From: Pseudomonas sp. UBA5706
GTDB lineage: Bacteria; Pseudomonadota; Gammaproteobacteria; Pseudomonadales; Pseudomonadaceae
Direction: 5' to 3'
DNA length: 64,000 bases
NCBI RefSeq assembly: GCF_002419965.1
Contig: NZ_DIHC01000016.1
Span: 105,496-169,495 of the forward strand
Shown here: positions 1 through 8,575 of the stretch, piece after piece
Layout: each line of letters starts with the position of its first letter
How positions within the stretch are numbered: position 1 is the first letter of the stretch
The notes under the pieces: generated by a model
What the model was told of the DNA's origin: nothing
What the model saw: only the letters and a program-made list of their open reading frames with translations
Database searches by the model: none
Translations under genes and position numbers: made by a program

Positions 1-915
1 GTCGACTCCAACGATTTGTCGCTGAACGTCTCCCGCGAGATTCTGCAGAAAGATCCGATCATCGACTCGATGAAGTCAGCGTTGACCAAGCGCGTGCTGG
101 ACATGCTGGAGAAGCTGGCGAAGAACCAACCGGAGCAATACAAAGGCTTCTGGAAAAACTTCGGCCAGGTCATGAAAGAAGGTCCGGCCGAAGACTTTGC
201 CAATAAGGAAAAGATCGCCGGTCTGCTGCGCTTCGCGTCGACCTCCGACGACAGCGGTGAGCAGAGCGTCGCACTGGCCGACTACCTGGCTCGCGCCAAA
301 GAAGGCCAGGACAAGATCTACTACCTCACCGGCGAGAGCTACGCGCAGGTCAAGAACAGCCCGCACCTGGAAGTGTTCCGCAAGAAAGGCATCGAAGTGC
401 TGTTGCTGACCGACCGTATCGACGAGTGGTTGATGAGCTACCTGAGCGACTTCGATAGCAAAGGCTTCGTCGATGTGGCCCGTGGCGATCTCGATCTCGG
501 CAAGCTGGACTCCGAGGAGGACAAGAAAGCGCAGGAAGAAGTCGCCAAGGATAAAGAAGGCCTGATTGAGCGCCTGAAAGCGGCGCTGGGCGATGCGGTC
601 AGCGAAGTTCGGGTTTCTCACCGCCTGACCGATTCGCCAGCGATTCTGGCTATCGGCGAGCAGGATCTGGGCCTGCAGATGCGTCAGATCCTGGAAGCCA
701 GTGGGCAGAAGGTTCCGGATTCCAAGCCGATCTTCGAATTCAACCCGACTCATCCGCTGATCGGCAAGCTGGACAATGAGCAGAGCGAAGATCGCTTCAG
801 CGAGTTGTCGCATATCCTGTTCGATCAGGCGGCGCTGGCCGCAGGCGACAGCCTGAAAGATCCGGCCGCTTACGTACGCCGTTTGAACAAGTTGCTCGTT
901 GAGCTCTCGGTTTAA
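1..915 (+). CDS. htpG: Molecular chaperone HtpG (Hsp90), 3' part
   Basis: C-terminal 304 residues of bacterial Hsp90; the gene enters from the left edge in frame 1 and the first in-window codons already encode family sequence (VDSNDLSLNVSREILQ). The part present covers the end of the middle domain and the C-terminal dimerisation domain; the N-terminal ATPase domain lies outside. The charged linker-like stretch near residue 165 of the fragment (EEDKKAQEEVAKDKEG) and the closing helices (HPLIGKLD...AALAAGDSLKDPAAYVRRLNKLL) are typical of HtpG. It is an ATP-dependent cytosolic chaperone, usually about 634 residues and usually heat-inducible; the promoter is not in the window. A strong hairpin terminator follows the stop codon. 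Confidence 0.97.
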   Translation, partial: VDSNDLSLNVSREILQKDPIIDSMKSALTKRVLDMLEKLAKNQPEQYKGFWKNFGQVMKEGPAEDFANKEKIAGLLRFASTSDDSGEQSVALADYLARAKEGQDKIYYLTGESYAQVKNSPHLEVFRKKGIEVLLLTDRIDEWLMSYLSDFDSKGFVDVARGDLDLGKLDSEEDKKAQEEVAKDKEGLIERLKAALGDAVSEVRVSHRLTDSPAILAIGEQDLGLQMRQILEASGQKVPDSKPIFEFNPTHPLIGKLDNEQSEDRFSELSHILFDQAALAAGDSLKDPAAYVRRLNKLLVELSV

Positions 916-930
916 CATCAGATGAACGTC

Positions 931-952
931 AAAACCCGCTTCGGCGGGTTTT
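931..952 (+). terminator. Rho-independent terminator after htpG
   Basis: Stem AACCCGC / GCGGGTT with a TTCG tetraloop, flanked by AA and TT runs, 16 bases after the htpG stop. It ends the htpG transcript before the next gene. Confidence 0.85.
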
Positions 953-991
953 GTCATTGGGTCATCCTCATTCTCAAAGCAGGAGTCAGCA

Positions 992-1717
992 ATGAGTAAC
1001 GTTACTGTGCAATCAGTGGTGTATCAGATCGACGGCCAGCGCTACGAGAGTCGCCTGGTGTTCAGTGAGGGCGCGAGTGCCGCGCCAGGACTGGTGATGG
1101 CGCCGAACTGGATGGGCATCAGTGAGGATGCCGAGCAAATCGCCAGACAGGTTGCGGGCAAGGGCTACGTCGTGCTGCTGGCGGACCTCTACGGCCAGGA
1201 TGTGCGCCCGTGCAGTGGTGAAGAAGCAGCTGCGGCGATGATGCCTTTGAAAAACGACCGCGGTTTGCTGAACAAGCGTATGAAGGCCGCGCTTGATCAA
1301 CTGACCGGGCAGTCCGTCGCTGCGGTGGACACACGCCGCCTGGCGGCCTTCGGTTTTTGCTTCGGAGGTTGTTGTGCGCTTGAGCTGGCGCGTACCGGTG
1401 CGCCGCTGAAGGCCGCAGTATCGTTCCACGGCACTCTGGACACCACCAACCCGGACGGTGCAAAGAATATTCAGGGCAAGGTGCTGGTGCTGCACGGAGC
1501 GTCCGACCCCTTGGTGCCCAAAGAGCAACTGCCAGCGTTTGAAGCAGAGATGGATGCGGCCAACGTCGATTGGCAACTGTTGAGCTATGGCGGTGCAGTC
1601 CACTCATTCACCGACGTACACGCCAATAACCCGGGCAAGCAGATGTATAACCCGACCGTGTCCAAGCGCGCGTTCACGGCAATGCATAACTTGCTGGACG
1701 AAGTATTTGCTGAGTAA
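992..1717 (+). CDS. Dienelactone hydrolase family protein
   Basis: 241-residue cytosolic alpha/beta hydrolase of the dienelactone hydrolase family (usual length about 230-250). The nucleophile motif GFCFGG puts Cys at 123, with Asp172 in the HGASDP motif and His204 in GAVHSF; this matches the classical Cys123/Asp171/His202 triad almost to the residue. The family hydrolyses cyclic dienelactones or related esters; the real substrate here is unknown, because no chlorocatechol or aromatic pathway genes are nearby and it is the conserved neighbour of htpG in Pseudomonas. AGGAG lies 7 bases before the ATG. It is a single gene facing fabB, with a shared terminator between them. Confidence 0.9.
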   Translation: MSNVTVQSVVYQIDGQRYESRLVFSEGASAAPGLVMAPNWMGISEDAEQIARQVAGKGYVVLLADLYGQDVRPCSGEEAAAAMMPLKNDRGLLNKRMKAALDQLTGQSVAAVDTRRLAAFGFCFGGCCALELARTGAPLKAAVSFHGTLDTTNPDGAKNIQGKVLVLHGASDPLVPKEQLPAFEAEMDAANVDWQLLSYGGAVHSFTDVHANNPGKQMYNPTVSKRAFTAMHNLLDEVFAE

Positions 1718-1759
1718 TACCCGATGGCCGAAGCGAGACTGCTCGCTTCGTGACGCATG

Positions 1760-1787
1760 AAAAAGGCGCCTGAAGAGGCGCCTTTTT
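1760..1787. terminator. Bidirectional terminator between dienelactone hydrolase and fabB
   Basis: GGCGCC arms with A5 on the left and T5 on the right, so the hairpin can stop transcripts arriving from either side. It sits between two convergent genes. Confidence 0.85.
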
Positions 1788-1806
1788 CATCTTGCAACAG
1801 GCCGGA

Positions 1807-3027
1807 TTACTGACCGGTCCAGCGCTTCATCACCAGCGTGGCGTTGGTGCCACCAAAACCGAAGCTGTTGCTCATGACCAGATTGATCTCGGCGTTCTCG
1901 CGAGTCTTGGTCAGGATTGGCATGTCAGCAACCTCTGGGTCCATTTCGTCGATGTTGGCCGAGCCCGCCATGAAGTTGCCTTCCATCATCAGCATGCAGT
2001 AAATCGCTTCGTGTACGCCAGCGGCGCCCAGGGAGTGACCTGACAGGCTCTTGGTAGAGCTGATGGCCGGCGCGTTGTCGCCAAACACTTCACGCACACC
2101 TTTCATCTCAGCGACGTCGCCGACCGGAGTCGAAGTGCCGTGGGTGTTGAGGTAGTCGATCTTGCCATCGACGGTAGACAGCGCCTGCTGCATGCAGCGA
2201 ATAGCGCCTTCGCCGCTGGGTGCGACCATGTCATAGCCATCGGAAGTGGCGCCGTAGCCAACCAGCTCGGCGTAGATTTTGGCGCCGCGTGCCAGAGCGT
2301 GTTCCAGTTCCTCGACCACGACCATGCCGCCGCCACCGGCGATCACGAAGCCGTCACGGTCTGCGTCGTATGCGCGTGAGGCCTTTTCCGGGGTGTCGTT
2401 GCGCTTGCTAGACAGTGCGCCCATGGCGTCGAACAGGAACGACTGGCTCCAATGTTCTTCTTCGCCGCCACCTGCGAACACGATGTCCTGCTTGCCCATC
2501 TGGATCTGTTCCATGGCAGTACCGATGCAGTGAGCACTGGTGGCGCAGGCAGAGGCGATGGAGTAGTTCAGGCCCTTGATCTTGAACGGCGTCGCAAGGC
2601 AGGCTGAAACGGTGCTGCTCATGGTACGGGTCACACGGTATGGACCTACGCGCTTGACGCCTTTTTCGCGCAGGATGTCCAGCGCTTCCATCTGGTTCAG
2701 GGTCGACGCGCCGCCGGAGCCTGCGATCAAACCGGTACGCGGATTGGAAACCTGGTCTTCGGTCAGGCCCGAGTCCTTCACCGCTTCCTGCATCGCCAGA
2801 TAGGCGTAAGCTGCGGCGTGTCCGACGAAACGATAGATCTTGCGGTCGATCAGCGCTTCGAGGTTGAGGTCGATCGAGCCGGAAACCTGGCTGCGCAGAC
2901 CCATTTCGGCATATTCCGGATTGAAACGGATGCCAGGGCGGTTTGCACGCAGGTTGGCAGAGACGGTGTCTTTGTCATTGCCCAAGCAGGAAACAATGCC
3001 CAGACCAGTGATAACGACGCGGCGCAT
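1807..3027 (-). CDS. fabB: 3-oxoacyl-ACP synthase I (beta-ketoacyl-ACP synthase FabB)
   Basis: 406-residue condensing enzyme that elongates unsaturated acyl-ACP in type II fatty acid synthesis. Thiolase-fold motifs are all present: active-site Cys161 (SACATSAH), His296 (NTHGTST) and His331 (SGHSLGAAG), matching the Cys-His-His triad of KAS I, and a C-terminal GFGGTN loop. The length equals that of E. coli FabB. It follows fabA with 10 bases between them, so the pair forms the fabAB operon that makes unsaturated fatty acids anaerobically and aerobically in Pseudomonas. Confidence 0.98.
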   Translation of the reverse strand: MRRVVITGLGIVSCLGNDKDTVSANLRANRPGIRFNPEYAEMGLRSQVSGSIDLNLEALIDRKIYRFVGHAAAYAYLAMQEAVKDSGLTEDQVSNPRTGLIAGSGGASTLNQMEALDILREKGVKRVGPYRVTRTMSSTVSACLATPFKIKGLNYSIASACATSAHCIGTAMEQIQMGKQDIVFAGGGEEEHWSQSFLFDAMGALSSKRNDTPEKASRAYDADRDGFVIAGGGGMVVVEELEHALARGAKIYAELVGYGATSDGYDMVAPSGEGAIRCMQQALSTVDGKIDYLNTHGTSTPVGDVAEMKGVREVFGDNAPAISSTKSLSGHSLGAAGVHEAIYCMLMMEGNFMAGSANIDEMDPEVADMPILTKTRENAEINLVMSNSFGFGGTNATLVMKRWTGQ

Positions 3028-3037
3028 GCGAGTACCC

Positions 3038-3553
3038 TTAGAAATTGTCAGTGGAGGTGAATACGCCGACCCGGAGGCCTTCGGCGGTGTAGATTTCGCG
3101 ACCGTCCACGGTCACCGAACCGTCGGCGATGGCCAGGTTCAGCTTGCCCTTGAGGACGCGCTTGATTTGAATGTTGTAGGTCACTTTTTTGGCGGTCGGC
3201 AAGACCTGCCCAAAGAATTTGACTTCGCCCGACCCCAGCGCACGGCCACGGCCCGGCAGGCCTTGCCAGCCCAGGAAGAAGCCGACCAGTTGCCACATGG
3301 CATCCAGGCCCAGGCAGCCCGGCATCACCGGGTCGCCTTCGAAGTGACAGCCGAAGAACCACAGGTCCGGAGAGATATCCAGTTCGGCGACCAATTCACC
3401 TTTGCCGTACTTGCCGCCTTCTTCGCTGATGTGGGTAACCCGATCGATCATCAGCATGTTAGGGGCGGGCAGTTGCGCGTTACCTGGGCCGAACAGCTCG
3501 CCGCGACTGCAGCGCAGCAGGTCTTCCCGGGTAAAGGCGTTTTGTTTGGTCAT
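3038..3553 (-). CDS. fabA: Bifunctional 3-hydroxydecanoyl-ACP dehydratase/isomerase FabA
   Basis: 171-residue hotdog-fold enzyme that dehydrates 3-hydroxydecanoyl-ACP and isomerises trans-2 to cis-3-decenoyl-ACP, the branch point to unsaturated fatty acids. Catalytic His70 (FFGCHFEGDPVMPG) and Asp84 (GLDAMWQ) fall at exactly the E. coli positions. It is the first gene of the fabA-fabB operon. The upstream 215 bases contain an imperfect palindrome (3690-3703) that could be the site of a FabR/DesT-type repressor; that is inference. Confidence 0.98.
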   Translation of the reverse strand: MTKQNAFTREDLLRCSRGELFGPGNAQLPAPNMLMIDRVTHISEEGGKYGKGELVAELDISPDLWFFGCHFEGDPVMPGCLGLDAMWQLVGFFLGWQGLPGRGRALGSGEVKFFGQVLPTAKKVTYNIQIKRVLKGKLNLAIADGSVTVDGREIYTAEGLRVGVFTSTDNF

Positions 3554-3683
3554 GCGAGCTCCTCGATAATCCTGTGCGGCAGGGTGTGGCAGTACTTACC
3601 CCAATCTCGCCAGCGGAGCGATACCCAGCTGGCAGCCTACTCATAGACTATTGCGTTGTAGTGAAAGTCACAGCACGGGCGTA

Positions 3684-3708
3684 ATGAATGTACACCTGTG
3701 CACTGAAA
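3684..3708 (-). promoter_or_regulatory. Candidate operator upstream of fabA
   Basis: Imperfect palindrome GTACAC-CT-GTGCAC at 3690-3703 (one mismatch), 137 bases upstream of the fabA start. TetR-family repressors FabR and DesT are known to bind palindromes ahead of fabA/fabB in gamma-proteobacteria, with a GTACA/TGTAC-like core in FabR sites. No regulator gene is adjacent, so the assignment rests on position and symmetry only. Confidence 0.3.
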
Positions 3709-3768
3709 TTTTCCGTCCGCGCGCGGGTGCGGGTCGATCACGGCACACAAGACTGCCGCAATTTATCA

Positions 3769-5691
3769 TTAATCGCCAGTCGCAGATGCCTTAATGGTCA
3801 GCCAGCGCTGTAAAACCTGCTGTAAATCAGTACGTTTGAAAGGCTTGGCCAAGTAATCGTTCATTCCCGCCTGGATACAGACGTCCCGGTCGCCGTATCG
3901 CGCATTTGCGGTCAGGGCGATGATGGGCAGGGAGCCAAGGCCGGGTAGCTCGCGAATCCTGCGTGTCGCTTCGTAGCCGTCCATCACCGGGAGTCGACAA
4001 TCCATAAGGATCAGGGCGAATTTTTCCCGACTGGCCATCTTTACCGCCTGCGCGCCGTCGCCTGCGACGCTCACCTGCAAGCCCAGACTGCGTAGCATGG
4101 CCTCGACCACTGTGCGATTGACCGCGTTGTCCTCGACCAGTAGCACGCAGCCGTCGCGTCCCGAAGGCAGGTCGCCGGTCACGCCGGGCAGTGGCAAGGG
4201 AGGGTCCTGTTGCACACGCTGCAAGGGGATCTGCAGCGTGAACACCGAGCCAATCCCTTCGCTGCTCTGCGCTCGCAGCGAGCCGCCCATGCGCTCAGCA
4301 AGGTTTCTGGCGATCGGCAGGCCAAGGCCGGTGCCGCCGTAGCGTCTGGAGATGGAGTTATCGGCCTGCTGGAAGGCGTCGAACATCGCTTCGAGCAGTT
4401 GCGCGGAAATGCCGATGCCCGTATCCCGGACCGCGCAGGTAAAGAGGATATGCTGGGCGTCGCGCTGCGCCCAGGCCGTTTCCACCCGCACGCTGCCGAA
4501 CTCGGTGAATTTCAGGGCATTGCCGATCAGATTCACCAGAATCTGCCTGATCCGTGTAGGGTCGCCTTTGACGCGTACTCGCTCCAGCCCCGGTTGCAAC
4601 TCAAGCTCCAGGGCCAGCCCACGCTGTTGGGCGCTGTGGGCGAATGCCTGGACCGAGGTGGCGATCAGGTCGGCCAAACCGAACGCAATATTCTCAAGCT
4701 CCAGGGCATCGCGCTCGAAGCGGGAGAAATCGAGAATGTCGTTGATCACCCGCAAAAGATGTTCCGTGGACTCGGTGGCCAGGGCCGCGTATTCGGCCTG
4801 TTCCTCGGTCATCTTCGTGGTTTCCATCAATTGCAACATGCCCAGCACGCCATTCATGGGCGTACGCAATTCATGGCTCATCATCGCCAGGAACTCGGAT
4901 TTAGCGCTGTTGGCACGCTCGGCTTCTTCACGAGTCCTGATCAACTCGGCTATGGCCTTTTTCTGTTCGCGACTGGCCTTCTCAAGGCCCAGCGCCAGGT
5001 TGTTGATGTGCCGTGCCAGATCGCCCAACTCCGCATCGTCAGCCACAGGCAGGGGCGCTGAGTAATCGCCGTGCTGGATGGCCTTGACCGCGTCGCTCAT
5101 CGCCCTGATCGGCTGCGAGAGGCTCAACGACAGACGCCGCGCCAGAATGTAGGTAAAAAGCAGGGCGAACAGGGCGAGGACGCCTGCCTTGAACAGGATC
5201 TCCTGTTCGCGCAGGTTAAAAGCGTCACTGGACATACCCACCAGCACGCGCCCGAGATAGTCCTCGACCGGCACGGTGGCGAGGTCGTTGACGTCATTCA
5301 GGGGGCTGCTGTCGCGTTTGGCCTGTTGCAGGCGTATCGGCGCCTGAAACACCTCCATCTGCCGCGACGCGACGTGTTCGGCGCCTTGCTCGACGTGTAT
5401 CAGCACGTTGCCGGCGCTGTCCTGGACCTCCAGAAAGCGCACGTGAGGCGTGCTTATCGTGGCCTTCATCAGGCTTTCCAGCAGTTCGACGTTGCTAACG
5501 ATCACCCCGTACTCGCAAGCCGGAGCCAGCTGATTAGCGATCAATTGGCCGGTGTGAGTCAGCTCCTGACGCAGGTCCTGGATGCGTACTACGGTAAAAA
5601 AACTGATCAGCAGCAGGGTTAGCAGCAAGGCCGGGCCCAAGCTCAGGATTTGCGTGCGGGTGCTGATGTTCCAGCTGCGCTGTACGGTCAT
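3769..5691 (-). CDS. Membrane hybrid sensor histidine kinase/response regulator (PA1611-like)
   Basis: 640 residues: transmembrane helix about 16-36, a periplasmic segment to about 165, a second helix about 168-185, HAMP about 186-240, a HisKA domain with phospho-acceptor His273 (MMSHELRTP), an HATPase domain with N box around 387-393 (NLIGNALKF), G1 (DTGIGI) and G2 (GGTGLGL), then a receiver domain from about 514 with Asp564 (ILMDCRLP). There is no Hpt domain, so signal must leave through a separate phosphotransfer protein or by kinase-kinase contact. It sits beside fabA as PA1611 does in P. aeruginosa; PA1611 binds RetS and favours the Gac/Rsm biofilm pathway. That role is transferred here only by position and architecture. 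Confidence 0.85.
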   Translation of the reverse strand: MTVQRSWNISTRTQILSLGPALLLTLLLISFFTVVRIQDLRQELTHTGQLIANQLAPACEYGVIVSNVELLESLMKATISTPHVRFLEVQDSAGNVLIHVEQGAEHVASRQMEVFQAPIRLQQAKRDSSPLNDVNDLATVPVEDYLGRVLVGMSSDAFNLREQEILFKAGVLALFALLFTYILARRLSLSLSQPIRAMSDAVKAIQHGDYSAPLPVADDAELGDLARHINNLALGLEKASREQKKAIAELIRTREEAERANSAKSEFLAMMSHELRTPMNGVLGMLQLMETTKMTEEQAEYAALATESTEHLLRVINDILDFSRFERDALELENIAFGLADLIATSVQAFAHSAQQRGLALELELQPGLERVRVKGDPTRIRQILVNLIGNALKFTEFGSVRVETAWAQRDAQHILFTCAVRDTGIGISAQLLEAMFDAFQQADNSISRRYGGTGLGLPIARNLAERMGGSLRAQSSEGIGSVFTLQIPLQRVQQDPPLPLPGVTGDLPSGRDGCVLLVEDNAVNRTVVEAMLRSLGLQVSVAGDGAQAVKMASREKFALILMDCRLPVMDGYEATRRIRELPGLGSLPIIALTANARYGDRDVCIQAGMNDYLAKPFKRTDLQQVLQRWLTIKASATGD

Positions 5692-5988
5692 GACCGGGTT
5701 ACCGTCGTCATGAGCACCTCATTGGCAATCATCTGCGCGGCGCCGGGCCAGGGGAGGGGGTGGGGTCATGGGCTGATCTCAAAGGAAGCACTCTGACGAT
5801 AGCGCATCGGCGCGGCGGTGGAATTTTCGTCCGGTGCGCGCATCTTAACCGAGCCGGAGGGATTTTCCTCGTGAAGAGTCCGGCGATCGCGACGTGGACG
5901 CGTCGCCGTGTTTTGCCGCTGGTGGCGCGCTCGGCGCTCCGTATAATGCTGCCATCGCCAGATCCGATGGCTCTAAATGGATTGTTTT
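5692..5988. other. Intergenic region between hybrid kinase and gpsA
   Basis: 297 bases between divergent genes. The only clear signal is a perfect TATAAT at 5942-5947, 42 bases before the gpsA start, in GC-rich context (CTCCGTATAATGC); no good -35 box lies 16-18 bases upstream. A short in-frame ATG at 5977 precedes the chosen gpsA start. Confidence 0.5.
5942..5947 (+). promoter_or_regulatory. -10 box of probable gpsA promoter
   Basis: Perfect TATAAT 42 bases upstream of gpsA. The best upstream TTGCCG (5913-5918) is 23 bases away, too far for a standard -35, so the promoter may rely on the -10 or on an activator. Confidence 0.5.
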
Positions 5989-7014
5989 ATGACCCAACAG
6001 CAACCGATCGCAGTTCTGGGTGGCGGCAGCTTCGGGACAGCCGTGGCCAACCTGCTGGCCGAGAACGGTCACCGGGTCCTGCAGTGGATGCGCGATCCCG
6101 GGCAGGCCGAGGCGATTCGTGTCAATCGCGAAAACCCGCGCTATCTCAAAGGCATCAAGGTCCTCGAGGCGGTAGAGCCGGTGACCGATCTGCAGAGCGT
6201 ACTGAGCCAAAGCCAACTGGTATTCGTTGCCCTGCCATCCAGCGCGTTGCGTGGCGTGTTAACCCCTCATGTCCCACTGCTCACCGGCAAGGTATTGGTG
6301 AGCCTGACCAAGGGTATCGAGGCGCAAACCTTCAAGCTGATGAGTGAGATTCTCCAGGATATTGCCCCCCAGGCTCGCATCGGGGTGCTGTCCGGGCCGA
6401 ATCTGGCGCGGGAGATCGCCGAGCATGCACTGACCGCCACCGTGGTCGCCAGCGAAGATGAAGACCTCTGCCAGCAGGTTCAAGCCGCGTTGCACGGACG
6501 CACTTTCCGCGTCTACGCCAGCGCCGACCGCTTTGGCGTGGAATTGGGCGGCGCGCTGAAAAACGTGTACGCCATCATCGCCGGCATGGCGGTGGCATTG
6601 GGCATGGGTGAGAACACCAAGAGCATGCTGATCACCCGCGCCTTGGCGGAGATGACCCGCTTTGCGGTCAGTCAGGGGGCGAACCCGATGACGTTTCTTG
6701 GTCTTGCCGGTGTCGGCGACCTGATCGTGACCTGTTCCTCCCCCAAAAGTCGCAACTATCAGGTGGGGTTCGCGCTGGGGCAAGGGTTGAGCCTGGACGA
6801 AGCCGTGACCCGATTAGGCGAGGTGGCCGAAGGCGTCAACACGCTCAAGGTGCTCAAGGCCAAGGCGCACGAGGTCCAGGTTTACATGCCGCTGGTTGCT
6901 GGTCTGCACGCGATCCTTTTTGAGGGGCGTACGCTGGAGCAGGTCATTGAATTGCTGATGCGCGCCGAACCCAAGACCGATGTCGACTTTATCTCGACCA
7001 GCGGTTTCAACTGA
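5989..7014 (+). CDS. gpsA: NAD(P)-dependent glycerol-3-phosphate dehydrogenase
   Basis: 341 residues. The enzyme reduces dihydroxyacetone phosphate to sn-glycerol 3-phosphate for phospholipid synthesis in the cytosol. The N-terminal dinucleotide motif is VLGGGSFGTA (residues 9-18); further family blocks are LSGPNLAREIA, the lysine-containing GALKNVYAI and the C-terminal VAEGVNTLK. The ATG at 5989 is preferred over the in-frame ATG at 5977 because it gives the usual MTxQQPIAVLGGG start. It heads a small plus-strand run with the DUF4389 gene and sixA. Confidence 0.96.
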   Translation: MTQQQPIAVLGGGSFGTAVANLLAENGHRVLQWMRDPGQAEAIRVNRENPRYLKGIKVLEAVEPVTDLQSVLSQSQLVFVALPSSALRGVLTPHVPLLTGKVLVSLTKGIEAQTFKLMSEILQDIAPQARIGVLSGPNLAREIAEHALTATVVASEDEDLCQQVQAALHGRTFRVYASADRFGVELGGALKNVYAIIAGMAVALGMGENTKSMLITRALAEMTRFAVSQGANPMTFLGLAGVGDLIVTCSSPKSRNYQVGFALGQGLSLDEAVTRLGEVAEGVNTLKVLKAKAHEVQVYMPLVAGLHAILFEGRTLEQVIELLMRAEPKTDVDFISTSGFN

Positions 7015-7063
7015 TGATGAAGGGCTGTTTCAATCCTTTATTCAAGCCCTTATGGAGAAGCTC

Positions 7064-7408
7064 TTGAACGAATCAAAATTCAAGCAACACGAATCTATCC
7101 TGCTGCGCATTCTGTGGATGGTGGTGTTTGTGGTGGTCTGGCAGGTCGCGGAAATCGTTCTGGCGGTCGTGGTGCTGGTGCAATTGGCCTATCGTCTTTT
7201 CTACGGGGCGCCGAGCCTGAGCCTGATGTCGTTTGGCGATAGCCTGAGCCAGTTCCTCGCGCAGATTGGTCGTTTCGGCACCTTTCATACCGACCAAAAA
7301 CCCTGGCCGTTCGCCGACTGGCCTGCACCACGCCTGCCTGAAGGTGAGGCGCCGCACACCGAGCCCGCTGCCGAGCACAGTGTTCGCGAAGAGGGGCCGA
7401 AGCTATGA
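7064..7408 (+). CDS. DUF4389 family membrane protein
   Basis: 114-residue protein (TTG start with GGAGAAG just upstream; an ATG at 7052 would add four residues but has no ribosome binding site). One hydrophobic segment, about residues 11-45 (ILLRILWM...LAYRLFY), probably a single helix or a re-entrant pair; the C-terminal third is Pro/Glu-rich and hydrophilic. The pattern ESILLRILWM...YRLFYGAPSLSLMSFGDSLSQFL is that of DUF4389, common between gpsA and sixA in Pseudomonas. Function unknown. The last codons overlap the sixA start (ATGA), so the two are translationally coupled. Confidence 0.7.
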   Translation: MNESKFKQHESILLRILWMVVFVVVWQVAEIVLAVVVLVQLAYRLFYGAPSLSLMSFGDSLSQFLAQIGRFGTFHTDQKPWPFADWPAPRLPEGEAPHTEPAAEHSVREEGPKL

Positions 7409-7863
7409 ACGTGTGGATTCTGCGTCACGGTGAGGCCCAGTACCGGGCGCGTACCGACGCCGAACGAGAATTGACCACTAACGGACGCGAGGAGGCGTTG
7501 ACCAGTGCCGCGCACCTGTTGGGACAGCCGTTGCGCTGGATTATTGCCAGCCCTTATGTGCGCGCCCAGCAAACCGCCGAGCTGGTGCGCCAGGCCTTGG
7601 GCTTTTCCGATTCGATCGTGACGGTGCCGTGGCTGACGCCCGACAGCGACCCGCGCAAGGTGCTGGATAATCTTGACGTGTATGCGTCCGATGACGTGCT
7701 GCTGGTCAGTCACCAGCCTCTGGTGGGGGCGCTGATTGGCTTGGCGGTGCATGGCAATCTGCAGCAGGCACAGCCCATGCACACCGCCAGCTTGGCGCAA
7801 CTCGAAGCTGAATTTCCGCTGGCAGGAGCGATGAACCTGCTCGGCGTGCGGCATCCGGGATGA
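7405..7863 (+). CDS. sixA: Phosphohistidine phosphatase SixA
   Basis: 152-residue histidine phosphatase superfamily member. The catalytic RHG motif is at residues 7-9 (WILRHGEAQ), with the second conserved Arg in the SPYVRAQQTA block and a second His in VSHQPL. SixA removes phosphate from histidines of phosphotransfer proteins: ArcB's Hpt and later PTS NPr in E. coli. Its target in Pseudomonas is not shown by context. It overlaps the DUF4389 gene by four bases. Length is typical for SixA. Confidence 0.9.
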   Translation: MNVWILRHGEAQYRARTDAERELTTNGREEALTSAAHLLGQPLRWIIASPYVRAQQTAELVRQALGFSDSIVTVPWLTPDSDPRKVLDNLDVYASDDVLLVSHQPLVGALIGLAVHGNLQQAQPMHTASLAQLEAEFPLAGAMNLLGVRHPG

Positions 7864-8010
7864 CAGGGTTGGCGATCAGCTTTTAACCGTATCGCTTGCC
7901 AGCGGCGCGTCATTAAGCGTCACCACTGGTACGCTGCGGGACAGGTGCAAGTATTGCGTTCAATTGCTCAGCATCCTCATGACTGAGCCTTTCTATAACA
8001 AGGAAAACCC

Positions 8011-8454
8011 ATGAGTCTTTGGCGTGAAACCCCCAACCTCGAAACCCTCAACGCCATGCAGAAGAACACCATCGGCGAGGTGCTGGACATTCGTTTCGAT
8101 GCATGCGACGACCAGTCACTGACTGCCAGCATGGTCGTTGATCATCGCACTCATCAGCCCTACGGCCTGCTGCATGGCGGCGCGTCGGTGGTGTTGGCTG
8201 AAACGGTGGGATCGTCAGCCAGTTATCTGATCATCGACACCAGCAAATATTTCTGCGTAGGCCTGGAAATCAACGCCAACCATCTGCGCGGGCTGCGCAA
8301 TGGGCGGGTCACTGCCGTGGCGCATCCGGTACACATTGGCCGTACCACCCATGTCTGGGACATTCGCTTGACCAGCGATGAGGGCAAGACCAGTTGCATC
8401 TCACGGTTGACCGTTGCAGTTGTTCCACTGGGTGAGCAGCCGCCTGGGCGCTGA
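8011..8454 (+). CDS. Hotdog-fold thioesterase (PaaI/YdiI-like)
   Basis: 147 residues with the single hotdog domain of PaaI/YdiI-type acyl-CoA thioesterases. Key block: HQPYGLLHGGASVVLAETVGS at about 49-69, where the HGG turn and the catalytic Glu (AET) on the central helix are conserved; YFCVGLEINANHLR follows. The expected reaction is hydrolysis of aryl- or acyl-CoA. It corresponds by position to PA1618. GGAA ahead of the ATG gives a fair ribosome binding site. Substrate not deducible. Confidence 0.88.
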   Translation: MSLWRETPNLETLNAMQKNTIGEVLDIRFDACDDQSLTASMVVDHRTHQPYGLLHGGASVVLAETVGSSASYLIIDTSKYFCVGLEINANHLRGLRNGRVTAVAHPVHIGRTTHVWDIRLTSDEGKTSCISRLTVAVVPLGEQPPGR

Positions 8455-8481
8455 TCTGATCTCGCTTTTTGCTCCGGCCTT

Positions 8482-8503
8482 CAACTGTCAGTAGTGACAG
8501 TTG
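8482..8503. repeat. Perfect inverted repeat, candidate operator
   Basis: Arms CAACTGTCA / TGACAGTTG separated by GTAG: 9 paired bases with a 4-base spacer, no T-run. It lies 73 bases upstream of the frameshifted gene at 8576, where an operator would be expected. The ACTGTCA-N4-TGACAGT form suggests a dimeric helix-turn-helix repressor site. Confidence 0.5.
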
Positions 8504-8575
8504 TCGATGCAGGTGCACAGGCCTAGCCTTGCACTGTTTCAAGATGAAACATCACTGCATCAAGGAGGAACCACC

